Positions 17,473 to 26,019 of a stretch of DNA of 64,000 nucleotides are shown one piece after another. Position 1 is the stretch's first letter. Each line of letters opens with the position of its first letter. Made by a program: the position numbers and the translations under genes. The stretch is taken from contig CALCJF010000008.1 of assembly GCA_937967375.1 (NCBI GenBank), positions 81,553 through 145,552 of the forward strand, written 5' to 3'. The notes beneath the pieces were generated by a model. It saw nothing but the letters and a program-made list of their open reading frames with translations. It was not told the DNA's origin and made no database searches. Origin of the DNA: an uncultured Leucobacter sp. GTDB lineage: Bacteria; Actinomycetota; Actinomycetes; Actinomycetales; Microbacteriaceae.

Positions 17473-17573
17473 GAGGATCCTCTCGCAGTAATTCTTGCCT
17501 CACAATTTCCGAGGCTTGCACGCCCAGACTATCTCAGCGGCTCAGCCGCCCGGTCGAGAGCCGGGGCCACCCG

Positions 17574-18371
17574 CTACCCCAGCAGAAACGCGCGCAGGGC
17601 AGAGATAACTTCTTCGGGTTTCTCCGAGTGCACCCAGTGCCCGGCGTCGCGAACCGTCATTCGTCGCGTCTTCGGAAACAGCGCCCGCATCACCGGGGCG
17701 TCCTCGTCGGTGACATAGTTCGAACGGTCACCGCGAATCCACAGCACCGGCCCGCCGAATGCGGCACCTGGCGCATCAGGAAAGCCCATGATGGTTTCAA
17801 GCTCTCCGTAAAGCAGATCGAGGTTCGGCTCCCAAGTGAAGCCACCGTCTCGGTGCTTCAGGTTCTGCAACAGAAAACTTCGCACCGTGTCGTTTGGCAC
17901 GGCTGTGGCGAGCGCCTCGTCGATATCAGAACGCCGCTCAAGCTCTGGGAGATCCAACGCCGCAAGCGACCCGAGCAGGTGCTGAAACTCACCCCTCGAA
18001 CCGCCAGAAGATACCGGCGAGATGTCTACGACCACGAGGCGGCGCACCAGCTCGGGGTGGCGCAGCGCAAGCACCATCGCGACCTTGCCCCCCATCGAAT
18101 GCCCAACCACGTCAACAGGCCCCGACCCCGCGAAGCCCTCGCGCAGGTGCGCCGCGACGAGATCAGCCATCTGGGCATAATCGAAGTGCTCGGTCCATGC
18201 CGATCGTCCGTGGTTCGGCAGGTCGACCATCAGGCTCTGCGCCTCGGGTTCGAGGCCAGCCGCGATCCTCGTGAAGTTGCGCCCGCGCCCGAACAGGCCG
18301 TGCAAGAAGACGACACGGGTCGCGGCGGACTCATCACCGACGAGCGTGGAGTGCAGCTGAAAAGAGGTCAC
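17574..18371 (-). CDS. Alpha/beta hydrolase (YbfF-like esterase)
   Basis: 265 residues, full-length alpha/beta hydrolase. Oxyanion region FLHGLFGRGRNF, nucleophile elbow GHSMGG (Ser about residue 98), and the catalytic His in DAGHWVHSEKPEE close to the C-terminus. The pattern LPNHGRS is typical of YbfF-type acyl esterases. The substrate is not inferable. The GTG lies 6 nt after TAGCGT: leaderless. Confidence 0.87.
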   Translation of the reverse strand: MTSFQLHSTLVGDESAATRVVFLHGLFGRGRNFTRIAAGLEPEAQSLMVDLPNHGRSAWTEHFDYAQMADLVAAHLREGFAGSGPVDVVGHSMGGKVAMVLALRHPELVRRLVVVDISPVSSGGSRGEFQHLLGSLAALDLPELERRSDIDEALATAVPNDTVRSFLLQNLKHRDGGFTWEPNLDLLYGELETIMGFPDAPGAAFGGPVLWIRGDRSNYVTDEDAPVMRALFPKTRRMTVRDAGHWVHSEKPEEVISALRAFLLG

Positions 18372-18479
18372 CCTGACACGCTATCGCGTCTTATGAGACA
18401 CACGCATTGCCCGGCCATCTTCGGTGTGGTATTCAGGAACCACCAGCGCATGCTGGCGGCTTTGCACCAGGGGGAATTC

Positions 18480-19205
18480 ATGAACCGAACAGCAGGCGTT
18501 TTGCCGATTCAGGCCGCCCGGCCACGCACACGATTCGCCCGGCTCGGGCTGGCGCTGGCTGCGAGCGCCGCACTCTTGCTCACGGCTTGCGCAAGCCCGT
18601 CTACGACACCCGCGGCCTCGCACGCGGGAATCTGGGGAGATGCGACCGGCGCCGGTACCCCATATCTCGAGCTTGACGACGACGGCAAGCTCTCGGGCAC
18701 CGACGGCTGCAATCGTCTGATGGGCACTTGGAAGGCCACCGGCAACGACATTACGTTCAGTGGGCTCGCGTCAACACGCATGGCCTGTGAGGGGGTCGAT
18801 ACCTGGCTCTCTGGGGCAGTTTCAGCGAAGGTCACCGATACGACCATGACGGTGATCGGTGCTGACGGCTCTGAAATCGGTGCGCTTGACCGTGCGGCGA
18901 CAGACGACGCACCCGAGAGCGAAGAGTTTCTCGGCACCTGGGGGCCAGATGACGCCTCACAGCCTCATCTCGTAATCAGCGCAGACGGTCGTTTCACGGG
19001 CAGCGACGGGTGCAACACGCTCGCGGGCAGCTGGACCCTTGACGGTGAGACGCTGCAGTTCGGCCAGGCGGTGAGCACGCTCAAGGCCTGCCCTGGCGTA
19101 ACGACAACGCTTGGCACCCTTGCCGCCGCAACGGTCGACGACGACTCGCTCACCGTGCTCGACGCCGCGGGAGCCACCATCGCAACGCTGAATCGAACCG
19201 ACTGA
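18480..19205 (+). CDS. Lipoprotein with two META (HslJ-like) domains
   Basis: 241 residues. The chosen ATG follows AGGGGG; the frame stays open much further upstream, but that part is antisense to the hydrolase gene. Lipoprotein signal with lipobox LTAC (Cys about 37). Two tandem META/HslJ repeats follow, marked by GTDGCNRLMGTW and GSDGCNTLAGSW, each ending in a conserved ACxGV-type Cys segment. META domains occur in envelope stress and heat-shock-associated proteins; role here unknown. Confidence 0.85.
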   Translation: MNRTAGVLPIQAARPRTRFARLGLALAASAALLLTACASPSTTPAASHAGIWGDATGAGTPYLELDDDGKLSGTDGCNRLMGTWKATGNDITFSGLASTRMACEGVDTWLSGAVSAKVTDTTMTVIGADGSEIGALDRAATDDAPESEEFLGTWGPDDASQPHLVISADGRFTGSDGCNTLAGSWTLDGETLQFGQAVSTLKACPGVTTTLGTLAAATVDDDSLTVLDAAGATIATLNRTD

Positions 19206-19222
19206 CCGGGCGCCCGAGTCGT

Positions 19223-19984
19223 CTACGCCGCGTCCCAGAGCGCGCGGTAGTAGGCGATTCGGCGGGCATCCGGGGCTACTCCGTAGGCATCCCAGAAGTC
19301 GGCCTCGTCGTAGTCGACAAAGTTCCATTCGAGAGAGAGCGTCATCACGGCGAGGTCGGCCCAGCAGTCGGCGGTGCCGAGTCGGGCGAGATCGACATGG
19401 GCCAGAAAGCTGCCGTCGTCAGCGATCAGAGTGTTCGGGGCGCAAGGATCTCCCTGACAGACGACGAGTCTGTCAACGGATGGCTGCTCGCCAATCGCAG
19501 CAAACGCCTGCGGCGTGATGCGGTCGGCGCGCACGCGATGTTCGACTCCCCAGTCATATGGGCAGTCGTCGACCGGCAGCTCGTGCAGTTTGCGCAAGCC
19601 ATCGCCGAGGGCTCGAAGCGCGATGCGCGGCTCTTTCTTCCATTGCTCGTCGACCGCCGACCTTCCCGGCAACGCTTTGGTCATCAACGCTTCCTGCCCA
19701 CCGCCGGCCTCGAGCGCGACGACTTCGGGTGCCGGGTGTTTGCCCGCGATCCAACGTAGCCGCCCGGCCTCGTCTGCAAGCGATTCACCCGAGCCCGCCG
19801 GGTTGTGCTTCAGAAAGAACGAGGGCTCGCGGTCGCTGCCGACAACCGAGAAAGTGAGCCCACCGGCCCCGTTCAGCCAGACGGGCCGAAGCACCGCGTC
19901 GCGCATCCCCTGCGATTCGAGCAGGTCGAGCACGATGCGCGGCACGACGATCGGCCCTGTTGGTGGGCCGGCGAGATCAGACAT
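19223..19984 (-). CDS. APH(3')-like aminoglycoside phosphotransferase family kinase
   Basis: 253 residues. An N-lobe with SFFLKHN (ATP-binding Lys), the catalytic-loop motif CQGDPCAPNTL and the metal-binding HVDLARLGTADCWADLA place it in the APH(3') family. The His that normally precedes Gly-Asp in the catalytic loop (HGD) is Gln here; the Asp and Asn remain. Whether it confers antibiotic resistance or acts on a cellular substrate cannot be told. TACGCT lies 6 nt before the ATG: leaderless. Confidence 0.82.
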   Translation of the reverse strand: MSDLAGPPTGPIVVPRIVLDLLESQGMRDAVLRPVWLNGAGGLTFSVVGSDREPSFFLKHNPAGSGESLADEAGRLRWIAGKHPAPEVVALEAGGGQEALMTKALPGRSAVDEQWKKEPRIALRALGDGLRKLHELPVDDCPYDWGVEHRVRADRITPQAFAAIGEQPSVDRLVVCQGDPCAPNTLIADDGSFLAHVDLARLGTADCWADLAVMTLSLEWNFVDYDEADFWDAYGVAPDARRIAYYRALWDAA

Positions 19985-20055
19985 GCCTGCAGCGTATCGC
20001 GAGGGCTAAGCGAAATACACGGAGCCATGCGCTTCAAGCCGAGTAGGCTGACAGC

Positions 20056-20520
20056 ATGACCGTGCGAATGGACAACATCGGCATTGTGGTCGAGGATCTC
20101 GCCCCTGCGATCGCCTTCTTCGAGGAGCTCGGTCTCGAACTCGAAGGCAGGGCCGAGGTTGCGGGCGACTGGGCCGGGCGCGTCACCGGGCTCGGATCTC
20201 AGCGCGTCGAGATCGCGATGCTGCGGACTCCCGACGGGCACAGCCGCATTGAGCTCTCGCGTTTCATCGAGCCCGCGATCGCCGAGGATCATCGGACCGC
20301 GCCGGTAAACGCGCTCGGATACCTGCGCGTCATGTTCGAGGTAGACGACCTCGATGCCACCCTTGAGCGGCTTGCACGGCATGGCGCCGAGCTCGTCAGC
20401 ACCGAGGTGGTCGACTACGAACAGGTCTATCGGCTCTGCTACGTTCGAGGCCCCGAGGGAATCCTCGTCGGTCTGGCACAGTCGCTCGACGCGAGCGAGA
20501 CCACCGGCTCGCAGTCTTGA
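20056..20520 (+). CDS. VOC-family (glyoxalase/dioxygenase fold) protein
   Basis: 154 residues, two beta-alpha-beta-beta-beta modules: MDNIGIVVEDLAPAIAFFEELG opens the first and LGYLRVMFEVDDLDATLERL the second. It ends YVRGPEGILVGLAQSL, the usual VOC terminus with a candidate metal Glu. The substrate is unknown. Leaderless: TAGGCT lies 6 nt before the ATG. Divergent from the APH-like gene, the two -10 boxes being about 50 nt apart. Confidence 0.85.
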   Translation: MTVRMDNIGIVVEDLAPAIAFFEELGLELEGRAEVAGDWAGRVTGLGSQRVEIAMLRTPDGHSRIELSRFIEPAIAEDHRTAPVNALGYLRVMFEVDDLDATLERLARHGAELVSTEVVDYEQVYRLCYVRGPEGILVGLAQSLDASETTGSQS

Positions 20521-20582
20521 GCAGCTTGATATCTCGAGCAGACTGGCGCCGCGAGTGCTCGTTCTAGCGAGCCATCGGCGCG

Positions 20583-20963
20583 CTACGCATCTTCTTCGGT
20601 GTCGTCTTCACCATCACCGTCGTCGAGGCGTGCTTCGAGCGCGGCAATTTCGCCTCGCACCGCCTCGATCATCTCGGGGTCGTCTTCGCAGAGTTCGCGA
20701 AAATCTGAATCCTCTTCGAGCATTTCAGAGAGCAGCTCGATGCCGCGCTCCAGGTGATCGTCGAGGCGCTCAAGATCTCCAGGCCAGATGTAACCGCGCC
20801 CGAGCACCGCAAGCAGATAGCACGCCGCCCTGATCTTGTCGTAATCGTCGTCATACTCAAATGCGGCATCAACCCGGGCGTCTACGTTGATCCCCGCGAA
20901 GAATTCGCCGAACCAGTCAGCCGCACCGTCGCTGTCCCACGGATTGCTTCCCCATGCTCCCAT
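20583..20963 (-). CDS. DUF4259 protein
   Basis: 126 residues from MGAWGSNPWDSDGAADW, the invariant opening of DUF4259. A start nine codons earlier is possible, but AGGGG is spaced correctly for the chosen ATG. Very acidic: the C-terminal 40 residues are mostly Asp/Glu. Similar proteins occur near toxin-immunity genes, but none is present here. Function unknown. Confidence 0.8.
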   Translation of the reverse strand: MGAWGSNPWDSDGAADWFGEFFAGINVDARVDAAFEYDDDYDKIRAACYLLAVLGRGYIWPGDLERLDDHLERGIELLSEMLEEDSDFRELCEDDPEMIEAVRGEIAALEARLDDGDGEDDTEEDA

Positions 20964-21168
20964 TGTGTCGCCCCTCATTCCCGGTTTCACCCGAGTTCGC
21001 CGTTCCAGCTCTCAGCATATTGCGAGTCACTTCGAAAGCCGAGCGTCACAGAAACGTGCGAACGCAACCGTGACGAGGCGTGACACTCGCGCCCTTCTAT
21101 GACGCTCAGCAAAGGATCACCATGGCCGGGCGGTAGAGCGCACTGCGAGGTGCGCAAGTATCGTAGGC
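20964..21168. other. Intergenic stretch without recognised gene
   Basis: About 200 nt between the DUF4259 gene and the acetyltransferase remnant. Only very short frames occur; no strong hairpin or repeat is seen. Confidence 0.5.
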
Positions 21169-21318
21169 GTGCCCCTCACCACCCCGACTCTCGCAACCGA
21201 GCGGCTGCGGCCCTTCCGAGACGACGACGGTGATGGCGAGGTGTCGGATTCCTGGGTCTACGGACTCCTGCGCCGAGAGTGGGAGACCGACACGAAGCTC
21301 GTCTCAACCTCAGCTTGA
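21169..21318 (+). pseudogene. Internally deleted GNAT acetyltransferase remnant
   Basis: A 49-codon frame from GTG at 21169 to TGA at 21316. The first part, PLTTPTLATERLRPFRDDD, is the N-terminal strand of RimJ-type acetyltransferases. It is followed directly by GEVSDSWVYGLLRREWE, which is the C-terminal end of the same family. The roughly 110-130 residues that should lie between, including the acetyl-CoA site, are missing, and the frame is kept. This looks like an in-frame internal deletion; the product could not be an acetyltransferase. TATCGT lies just upstream of the GTG. Confidence 0.75.
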
Positions 21319-21360
21319 ATCAGGACATGGCGCTCAGCGCCCTGACCGGTGAGCCAACGC

Positions 21361-22434
21361 TCAGACGTTGAACCGCCATTCGCACACGTCGCCGTCTTGC
21401 ATGACGTACTCTTTGCCCTCCATGCGGGCCTTGCCCTTGGCCCGGGCTTCGGCCACGGAACCACAAGCAACAAGATCTTCGAACGAGATGATCTCGCCCT
21501 TGATGAAGCCCTTCTCGAAATCGCCGTGAATCACGCCGGCAGCCTGCGGCGCGGTAGCGCCCTTGCGAATAGTCCAGGCGCGAGCCTCCTTCGGCCCAGC
21601 GGTCAGGTAGGTCTGCAACCCAAGTGTGTCGAAGCCCACGCGTGCGAGTTGATCGAGCCCACTCTCTTCCTGGCCGATCGACTCAAGCAGCTCCTTCGCG
21701 TCAGCCGCATCGAGCTCGATGAGCTCGCTCTCGATCTTCGCGTCGAGAAAGATCGCCTTCGCGGGCGCGACCAGCGCCGAGAGCTCATCGAGCTTCGCGC
21801 GGTCTTGCAGCACGGTCTCGTCAACGTTGAACACGTACAAGAACGGCTTTGCGGTGAGCAGGCCAAGCTCCTTGATCGGTTCGAGGTCGATGCCTGTCTG
21901 CGACAGCACCTTCCCCTCGTTCAACACCGCCTGCGCTGCCTTCGCCGTCTCTACGACCGAGGCGTCGATCTTCTTGTTCTTCAGCTCTTTCTCGTAGCGC
22001 ACGAGCGCCTTCTCAAGGGTTTGCAGGTCGGCGATGATCAGCTCGGTGTTGATCGTCTCCATATCGCTGGCAGGGTTCACCGCTCCGTCAACGTGAATCA
22101 CATCGGGGTCGCTGAAGCCGCGCACGACCTGCGCGATCGCGTCGGCCTCGCGAATGTTCGCGAGAAACTGGTTGCCGAGCCCTTCGCCCTCGCTCGCGCC
22201 ACGCACGATGCCTGCGATATCGACAAAGCTCACTGGAGCCGGCAGGATCCTCTCGCTACCAAAAATCTCGGCCAGCTTGTCAAGCCTGGGGTCGGGCAGG
22301 TTGACCACGCCGATGTTCGGTTCGATGGTCGCGAACGGGTAGTTCGCCGCGAGCGCGTCGTTCTGGGTGAGCGCGTTGAAGAGGGTCGACTTGCCGACGT
22401 TCGGCAGTCCTACGATTCCGATAGTAAGAGCCAC
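21361..22434 (-). CDS. ychF: Ribosome-binding ATPase/GTPase YchF (Obg family)
   Basis: 357 residues from GTG at 22434. P-loop GLPNVGKST at residue 8, switch region NYPFATIEPNIGVV, DIAGIV(R)GAS (G3), NVDE (the altered G4 that makes YchF prefer ATP), and the C-terminal TGS-like domain TAGPKEARAWTIRKG...FEKGFIKGEIISFED. YchF binds ribosomes and affects translation and stress responses. Longer in-frame starts are rejected because TAGACT lies 8 nt before this GTG and the family begins at this point. Confidence 0.95.
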   Translation of the reverse strand: MALTIGIVGLPNVGKSTLFNALTQNDALAANYPFATIEPNIGVVNLPDPRLDKLAEIFGSERILPAPVSFVDIAGIVRGASEGEGLGNQFLANIREADAIAQVVRGFSDPDVIHVDGAVNPASDMETINTELIIADLQTLEKALVRYEKELKNKKIDASVVETAKAAQAVLNEGKVLSQTGIDLEPIKELGLLTAKPFLYVFNVDETVLQDRAKLDELSALVAPAKAIFLDAKIESELIELDAADAKELLESIGQEESGLDQLARVGFDTLGLQTYLTAGPKEARAWTIRKGATAPQAAGVIHGDFEKGFIKGEIISFEDLVACGSVAEARAKGKARMEGKEYVMQDGDVCEWRFNV

Positions 22435-22559
22435 GGGCGTCAAGTCTACCGGGCGAAGCGGATGCAGGATGGCGATGTGTGCGAATAGCGTTCTGACCTC
22501 GAGATCGATCCCGGCGTGCACCGCATCTGCAAGCCGCTCCCATGCTTAGGATTGACGAC

Positions 22560-23120
22560 ATGAGCGATCACCGCGACCAGTTCTTCGATCTCGCGGCAAG
22601 CGAAGAGAACGCGATGCATCGCGCTGCCGAGGTGCGTACATGGTTGCGCACGAACGGCTGGAGCGTCGCAAAACCCGAGCTGTTCGACTGGCTCACATTT
22701 GAAGACCTGCGCGGCGAGCAAGTGCCAGCAGACGCAATCGGTCCCCGCGTGACCGCGGAGTTCGATCGCACCAATCCAGGCTGGCGCTACGACCCGCTGA
22801 CAACCGTCACGGTGGTGCCCGGCTGGAACTCCTATTACGCTGCTGATGGTTTCGAGGGCATCCGCTGCCCGGGGTGCGGTGTGGTCAGTGAAGCCGCCAT
22901 GAATCTGATCGGCGAATGGGAGAAGACTCACCGGGTGCCCGAATCGACGTGCGAGCGATGCGGTCTGCGCGCCCCGCTCACAGACTGGAATCTGCGCGAT
23001 GCGGTCGCATTCGCGTGGGTCGGCATTGTTGCCGATCTTCCCGGCTGCGAAGTTACGCTGCTGCGAGATCTCCAGGCTGCGCTCGGCGGCAAATGGGCAC
23101 ACATTCACCTGCACCTTTGA
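22560..23120 (+). CDS. Hypothetical protein with a CxxC/CxxC zinc ribbon
   Basis: 186 residues, not recognised. An N-terminal helical part (MSDHRDQFFDLAASEENAMH, HRAAEVRTWLRTNGW) is followed by a central strand-rich section with two Trp. The pair CPGCG and CERCG, 35 residues apart, should bind zinc. No membrane helix or signal. The ATG at 22560 is chosen because TAGGAT lies 7 nt upstream (leaderless). The neighbouring exonuclease gene starts 64 nt downstream and could be co-transcribed. Confidence 0.72.
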   Translation: MSDHRDQFFDLAASEENAMHRAAEVRTWLRTNGWSVAKPELFDWLTFEDLRGEQVPADAIGPRVTAEFDRTNPGWRYDPLTTVTVVPGWNSYYAADGFEGIRCPGCGVVSEAAMNLIGEWEKTHRVPESTCERCGLRAPLTDWNLRDAVAFAWVGIVADLPGCEVTLLRDLQAALGGKWAHIHLHL

Positions 23121-23184
23121 TGCACCGCTCGGCATTGTGCGCGAGTTTCCGGGCGCAGGAGCAACGCTGTCAGTGGCGTGTGAA

Positions 23185-23781
23185 ATGCTTGATGCCGTGC
23201 CAGTTGATTTCGTAGCCCTAGATTTTGAGACCGCCAATAGTCACGCTTCGTCGGCATGTTCAGTCGGTCTTGTTCGGGTTCGCGACGGCAGGGTCGAGGA
23301 TCGCGCGCGCTGGTTGATCAACCCGCCTGTGGGCCACGCCGAGTTCTTGCCCTTCAATATCAAGATCCACGGCATCACGCCCGAGATGGTGTTGCATGCG
23401 CCTGGCTGGGCAGAGCAGTTGCCAGATCTTCGGGAGTTCATCGGCGACGACATCGCGGTCGCGCACAACGCCGGCTTCGACATGGGGGTCATTCGCGCCG
23501 CCTGCGCGGAGACCGTCACCCCGACACCGAAGCTGCGGTACCTCTGCAGCGTGCAGGTTTCGCGCAAGACCTACGAAATTGCGTCACACCGGTTGCCGCT
23601 TGCGGCCGCAGCCGCAGGCTTTGGAGAATTCGCGCACCATGAGGCACTCGCCGACGCAGAGGCGTGCGCCGCGATCATCATCGATGCGGCGAAGCGTCAC
23701 GGTGCTGGAGATCTGCTGTCGCTCGCGAGAACCACCGGGCTGCGCGTGCAGCAGCTGAAAGCCATTCCGCTCAAGCTGTGA
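23185..23781 (+). CDS. DEDDh-family 3'-5' exonuclease (DnaQ/RNase T fold)
   Basis: About 198 residues. Catalytic motifs in order: FVALDFETAN (Asp and Glu of ExoI), AHNAGFDMGVIRAAC (ExoII Asp) and HEALADAEACA (ExoIII His and Asp). So all four acidic/His residues of DEDDh nucleases are present. It resembles stand-alone DnaQ-like domains rather than a complete polymerase subunit. The start is uncertain: neither the ATG at 23185 nor a GTG four codons later has a good ribosome site. An upstream open extension lies over the previous gene. Confidence 0.82.
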   Translation: MLDAVPVDFVALDFETANSHASSACSVGLVRVRDGRVEDRARWLINPPVGHAEFLPFNIKIHGITPEMVLHAPGWAEQLPDLREFIGDDIAVAHNAGFDMGVIRAACAETVTPTPKLRYLCSVQVSRKTYEIASHRLPLAAAAAGFGEFAHHEALADAEACAAIIIDAAKRHGAGDLLSLARTTGLRVQQLKAIPLKL

Positions 23782-23835
23782 GCTGAGGCGACATGCGTCT
23801 AGGCTCGAGATAACACCGATCACAAGGATTCGACC

Positions 23836-25173
23836 GTGGCACGCACCCCCCTCGCACGCGCACTTCGCGCCGTCGGGGTGCTCGTGACGCTCACGTTTGC
23901 GGTGCCCCTTGTGGCCTGTGGCCAGTCAGGTGATGAGCAGCGCGGATGGGTGAAGCGAATGCAAGCTTCGCCGGGGGTCGAATCGGTCGAATGGCAGTAT
24001 CAGGACAACTGGCCGACAGCTCGGTCGTACCATGCGGCCCGGGTTGTGGTTTCACCGCAGTTCACCGTCGCAGATGCCGAGGAGTTTGCGCGATTGAGCT
24101 GCGAGGGCGGTGAGCGCATCGACCAGATCTCGGTGCAAGCGCAGGGCTCAGGCCAACTTCTTGAGGTGACAATGCCCGATCTGATCGGCAGCTGTTTCGA
24201 CGCCGAGCAGCTGGTGCGCTACGCGACGGTGCTCGAGTCGATCCAGCTGATGACCACCCCCGAAAGCGCTCCGGTCAAGGCTTTCGTTCGGTCTTTCAGC
24301 CCCGAAGCGGTCGAGCGAGAAACCCCCGCGGGCGAGATTCCGCTGGAAGTGCACATCGATTCGGGCGCCGAAGAGATGTTCGCCCTGCTGCAAGAGATTC
24401 AGGTCCGAAACGCAGACGGCCCCTTGTTCTTCATGGGCACCGGCGAGCTCGGCAACGATCAACCGCTTACGGTCGAGGTACCAGAGGGCTACGACCTAGC
24501 GCCGGCGTTAACCCTGCTGAAGCGCGCCTTCGACGTGCCTCATCGCGGGGTCACGCTCAGCGACACCGAAATCCAGATCAAACTGCGTTCAGAGCGCACC
24601 GACGACCCGACGCTGCTCGCGCTCGAACAAGATGCGGCGGCGGCCGGCATCTCACTGAGCGTCATTGCCAGTGGCAGCGCGGGCACTGGCAATGAGAATG
24701 CGGCATTCGATGCGCTGCTGGCCGATCTACAGTCGATCTCAGGCGTGCAGAGCGCCGAAGCTCCGTACCGAAGCGAAGACGGCTTTGGCCGTCTCACTGT
24801 GCAAGTAAACAGCGAAGACGCCGCGCAGCAAGCTCTTGAGCTCATCGTTTCGAGCGAACCACTGGCAAAGAATATTGAGATTGAGGCGACGCACGAACCC
24901 TGGTCGGTGACCCTTGTAGAGGGCGGCCTGAACAACCCCGACGCCTCTATTGCGTTCACGAAGCTGATGCAGGCACGATCGAGGATCCCCGCGGCAGAAG
25001 AAACTGAACTGGTAGTCGCAGCCGATGAACTGTTGGCAAAGCTGTCGCTGAAAGACTCGGCTTCGAAAAATGAGGTCAGTGATGCCCGAACCAAACTACA
25101 AGCGCTCATCGATGAATCACTGATCGACTCGATCACGTTGAGCAGCCACCGCAACACCGAAGATCTCAAGTAA
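23836..25173 (+). CDS. Lipoprotein, paralogue of 26020-27381
   Basis: 445 residues; no named family recognised. Lipoprotein signal with lipobox LVAC (Cys about 28). The GTG start follows AAGGATT. The extracytoplasmic part is aligned along its length with the protein at 26020-27381: ARLSCEGGERIDQI, GSCFDAEQLVRYATVLES, EEMFALLQEIQVRNADGPLF, and the C-terminal SDARTKLQALIDESLIDSI. Two Cys (LSCEG and GSCF) are conserved in both. Probably a surface-exposed beta-rich protein; role unknown. Confidence 0.78.
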   Translation: MARTPLARALRAVGVLVTLTFAVPLVACGQSGDEQRGWVKRMQASPGVESVEWQYQDNWPTARSYHAARVVVSPQFTVADAEEFARLSCEGGERIDQISVQAQGSGQLLEVTMPDLIGSCFDAEQLVRYATVLESIQLMTTPESAPVKAFVRSFSPEAVERETPAGEIPLEVHIDSGAEEMFALLQEIQVRNADGPLFFMGTGELGNDQPLTVEVPEGYDLAPALTLLKRAFDVPHRGVTLSDTEIQIKLRSERTDDPTLLALEQDAAAAGISLSVIASGSAGTGNENAAFDALLADLQSISGVQSAEAPYRSEDGFGRLTVQVNSEDAAQQALELIVSSEPLAKNIEIEATHEPWSVTLVEGGLNNPDASIAFTKLMQARSRIPAAEETELVVAADELLAKLSLKDSASKNEVSDARTKLQALIDESLIDSITLSSHRNTEDLK

Positions 25174-25197
25174 CTTGTTCGACAGAAGGAGCCAGCC

Positions 25198-26013
25198 ATG
25201 ACCCGCGTTGCCCTGGTGCAAGTCGCCAGCCCCGAGACCGAGAGCCAGACCGACCGTATTGCTCGCGTCGAAGCCATGCTGCGATCACACGAAGATGTCG
25301 ACTTCTTCGTACTGCCCGAGTTGTGGAGCGCCGGCTACTTCTCGTTCGAGGGCTACGAGAGCCTCGCCGAGCCGCTCGATGGCCCGACTGTGCAGATGGG
25401 TCGGCGAGTGGCCCGCGATCTCGGCGCATATGTGCACATCGGCAGCATTGTCGAGCGCGACGCCGAGGGCAAGCTGCACAACACGGCAGTGCTGATCGAC
25501 CGCGAGGGGCGGATCGCGCAGATCTATCGCAAGATTCACGTCTTCGGCTACAAGTCGCTCGAGGCGAAGATGCTCACCCCCGGAATGACACTGAGCGTGG
25601 TCGACACGCCGCTCGGTCAGACGGCGAGCACGACCTGCTACGATCTGCGTTTTCCCGGCCTGTGGCAGCAGCTCAGCGACCGTGGCGCCACCGCGGTGGT
25701 CGTGCCTGCAGCCTGGCCTGCGGCCCGACGCGAGCACTGGCGCCTCCTCTCGCAGGCACGCGCCGTCGAGCATCAGGTATGGATCCTCGCCGTGAACTCA
25801 TGCGGTGAACAGCACGGGGTCTCACTCGGTGGCTACAGCCGACTGGTCGATCCCTCTGGCCGCATCCTCGTCGAATGCGGTGAAGAAGAACAGGTCGCTA
25901 TCGTCGACATCGATGCCGATCTCGTGACAGAGATCAGAGAGCACTTTCCGGTGCTGCATGACAGGCTCGAAGACTACTCGGGCATTTCGGGCGAGAGTGG
26001 CGCAGAGGCCTGA
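25198..26013 (+). CDS. Carbon-nitrogen hydrolase (nitrilase superfamily amidase)
   Basis: 271 residues. The catalytic triad is complete: Glu in FVLPELW (about residue 41), Lys in IYRKIHVFG (about 112) and Cys in TTCYDLRFPG (about 148). The motif set is closest to Nit2/omega-amidase-like and carbamoylputrescine/deaminated-glutathione amidases. It would hydrolyse a small amide in the cytoplasm, releasing ammonia. AGAAGGAG precedes the ATG. It sits between two paralogous lipoproteins, 24 nt after the first and 6 nt before the second, so it is probably one operon. Confidence 0.9.
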   Translation: MTRVALVQVASPETESQTDRIARVEAMLRSHEDVDFFVLPELWSAGYFSFEGYESLAEPLDGPTVQMGRRVARDLGAYVHIGSIVERDAEGKLHNTAVLIDREGRIAQIYRKIHVFGYKSLEAKMLTPGMTLSVVDTPLGQTASTTCYDLRFPGLWQQLSDRGATAVVVPAAWPAARREHWRLLSQARAVEHQVWILAVNSCGEQHGVSLGGYSRLVDPSGRILVECGEEEQVAIVDIDADLVTEIREHFPVLHDRLEDYSGISGESGAEA

Positions 26014-26019
26014 ATTGCA

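Noticed and set aside
17628..18479. Long N-terminal extension of the META lipoprotein frame
   Set aside because: It runs antisense over the hydrolase gene. A ribosome site and lipoprotein signal place the real start at 18480.
21320..21345. Possible terminator stem TCAG...GGCGC/GCGCC...CTGA downstream of ychF
   Set aside because: The loop is only 3 nt, one side has a 5-nt bulge and there is no U-run; too weak to call.
21349..22488. A 379-codon plus-strand frame
   Set aside because: Exact antisense of ychF, without its own start signals or known motifs.
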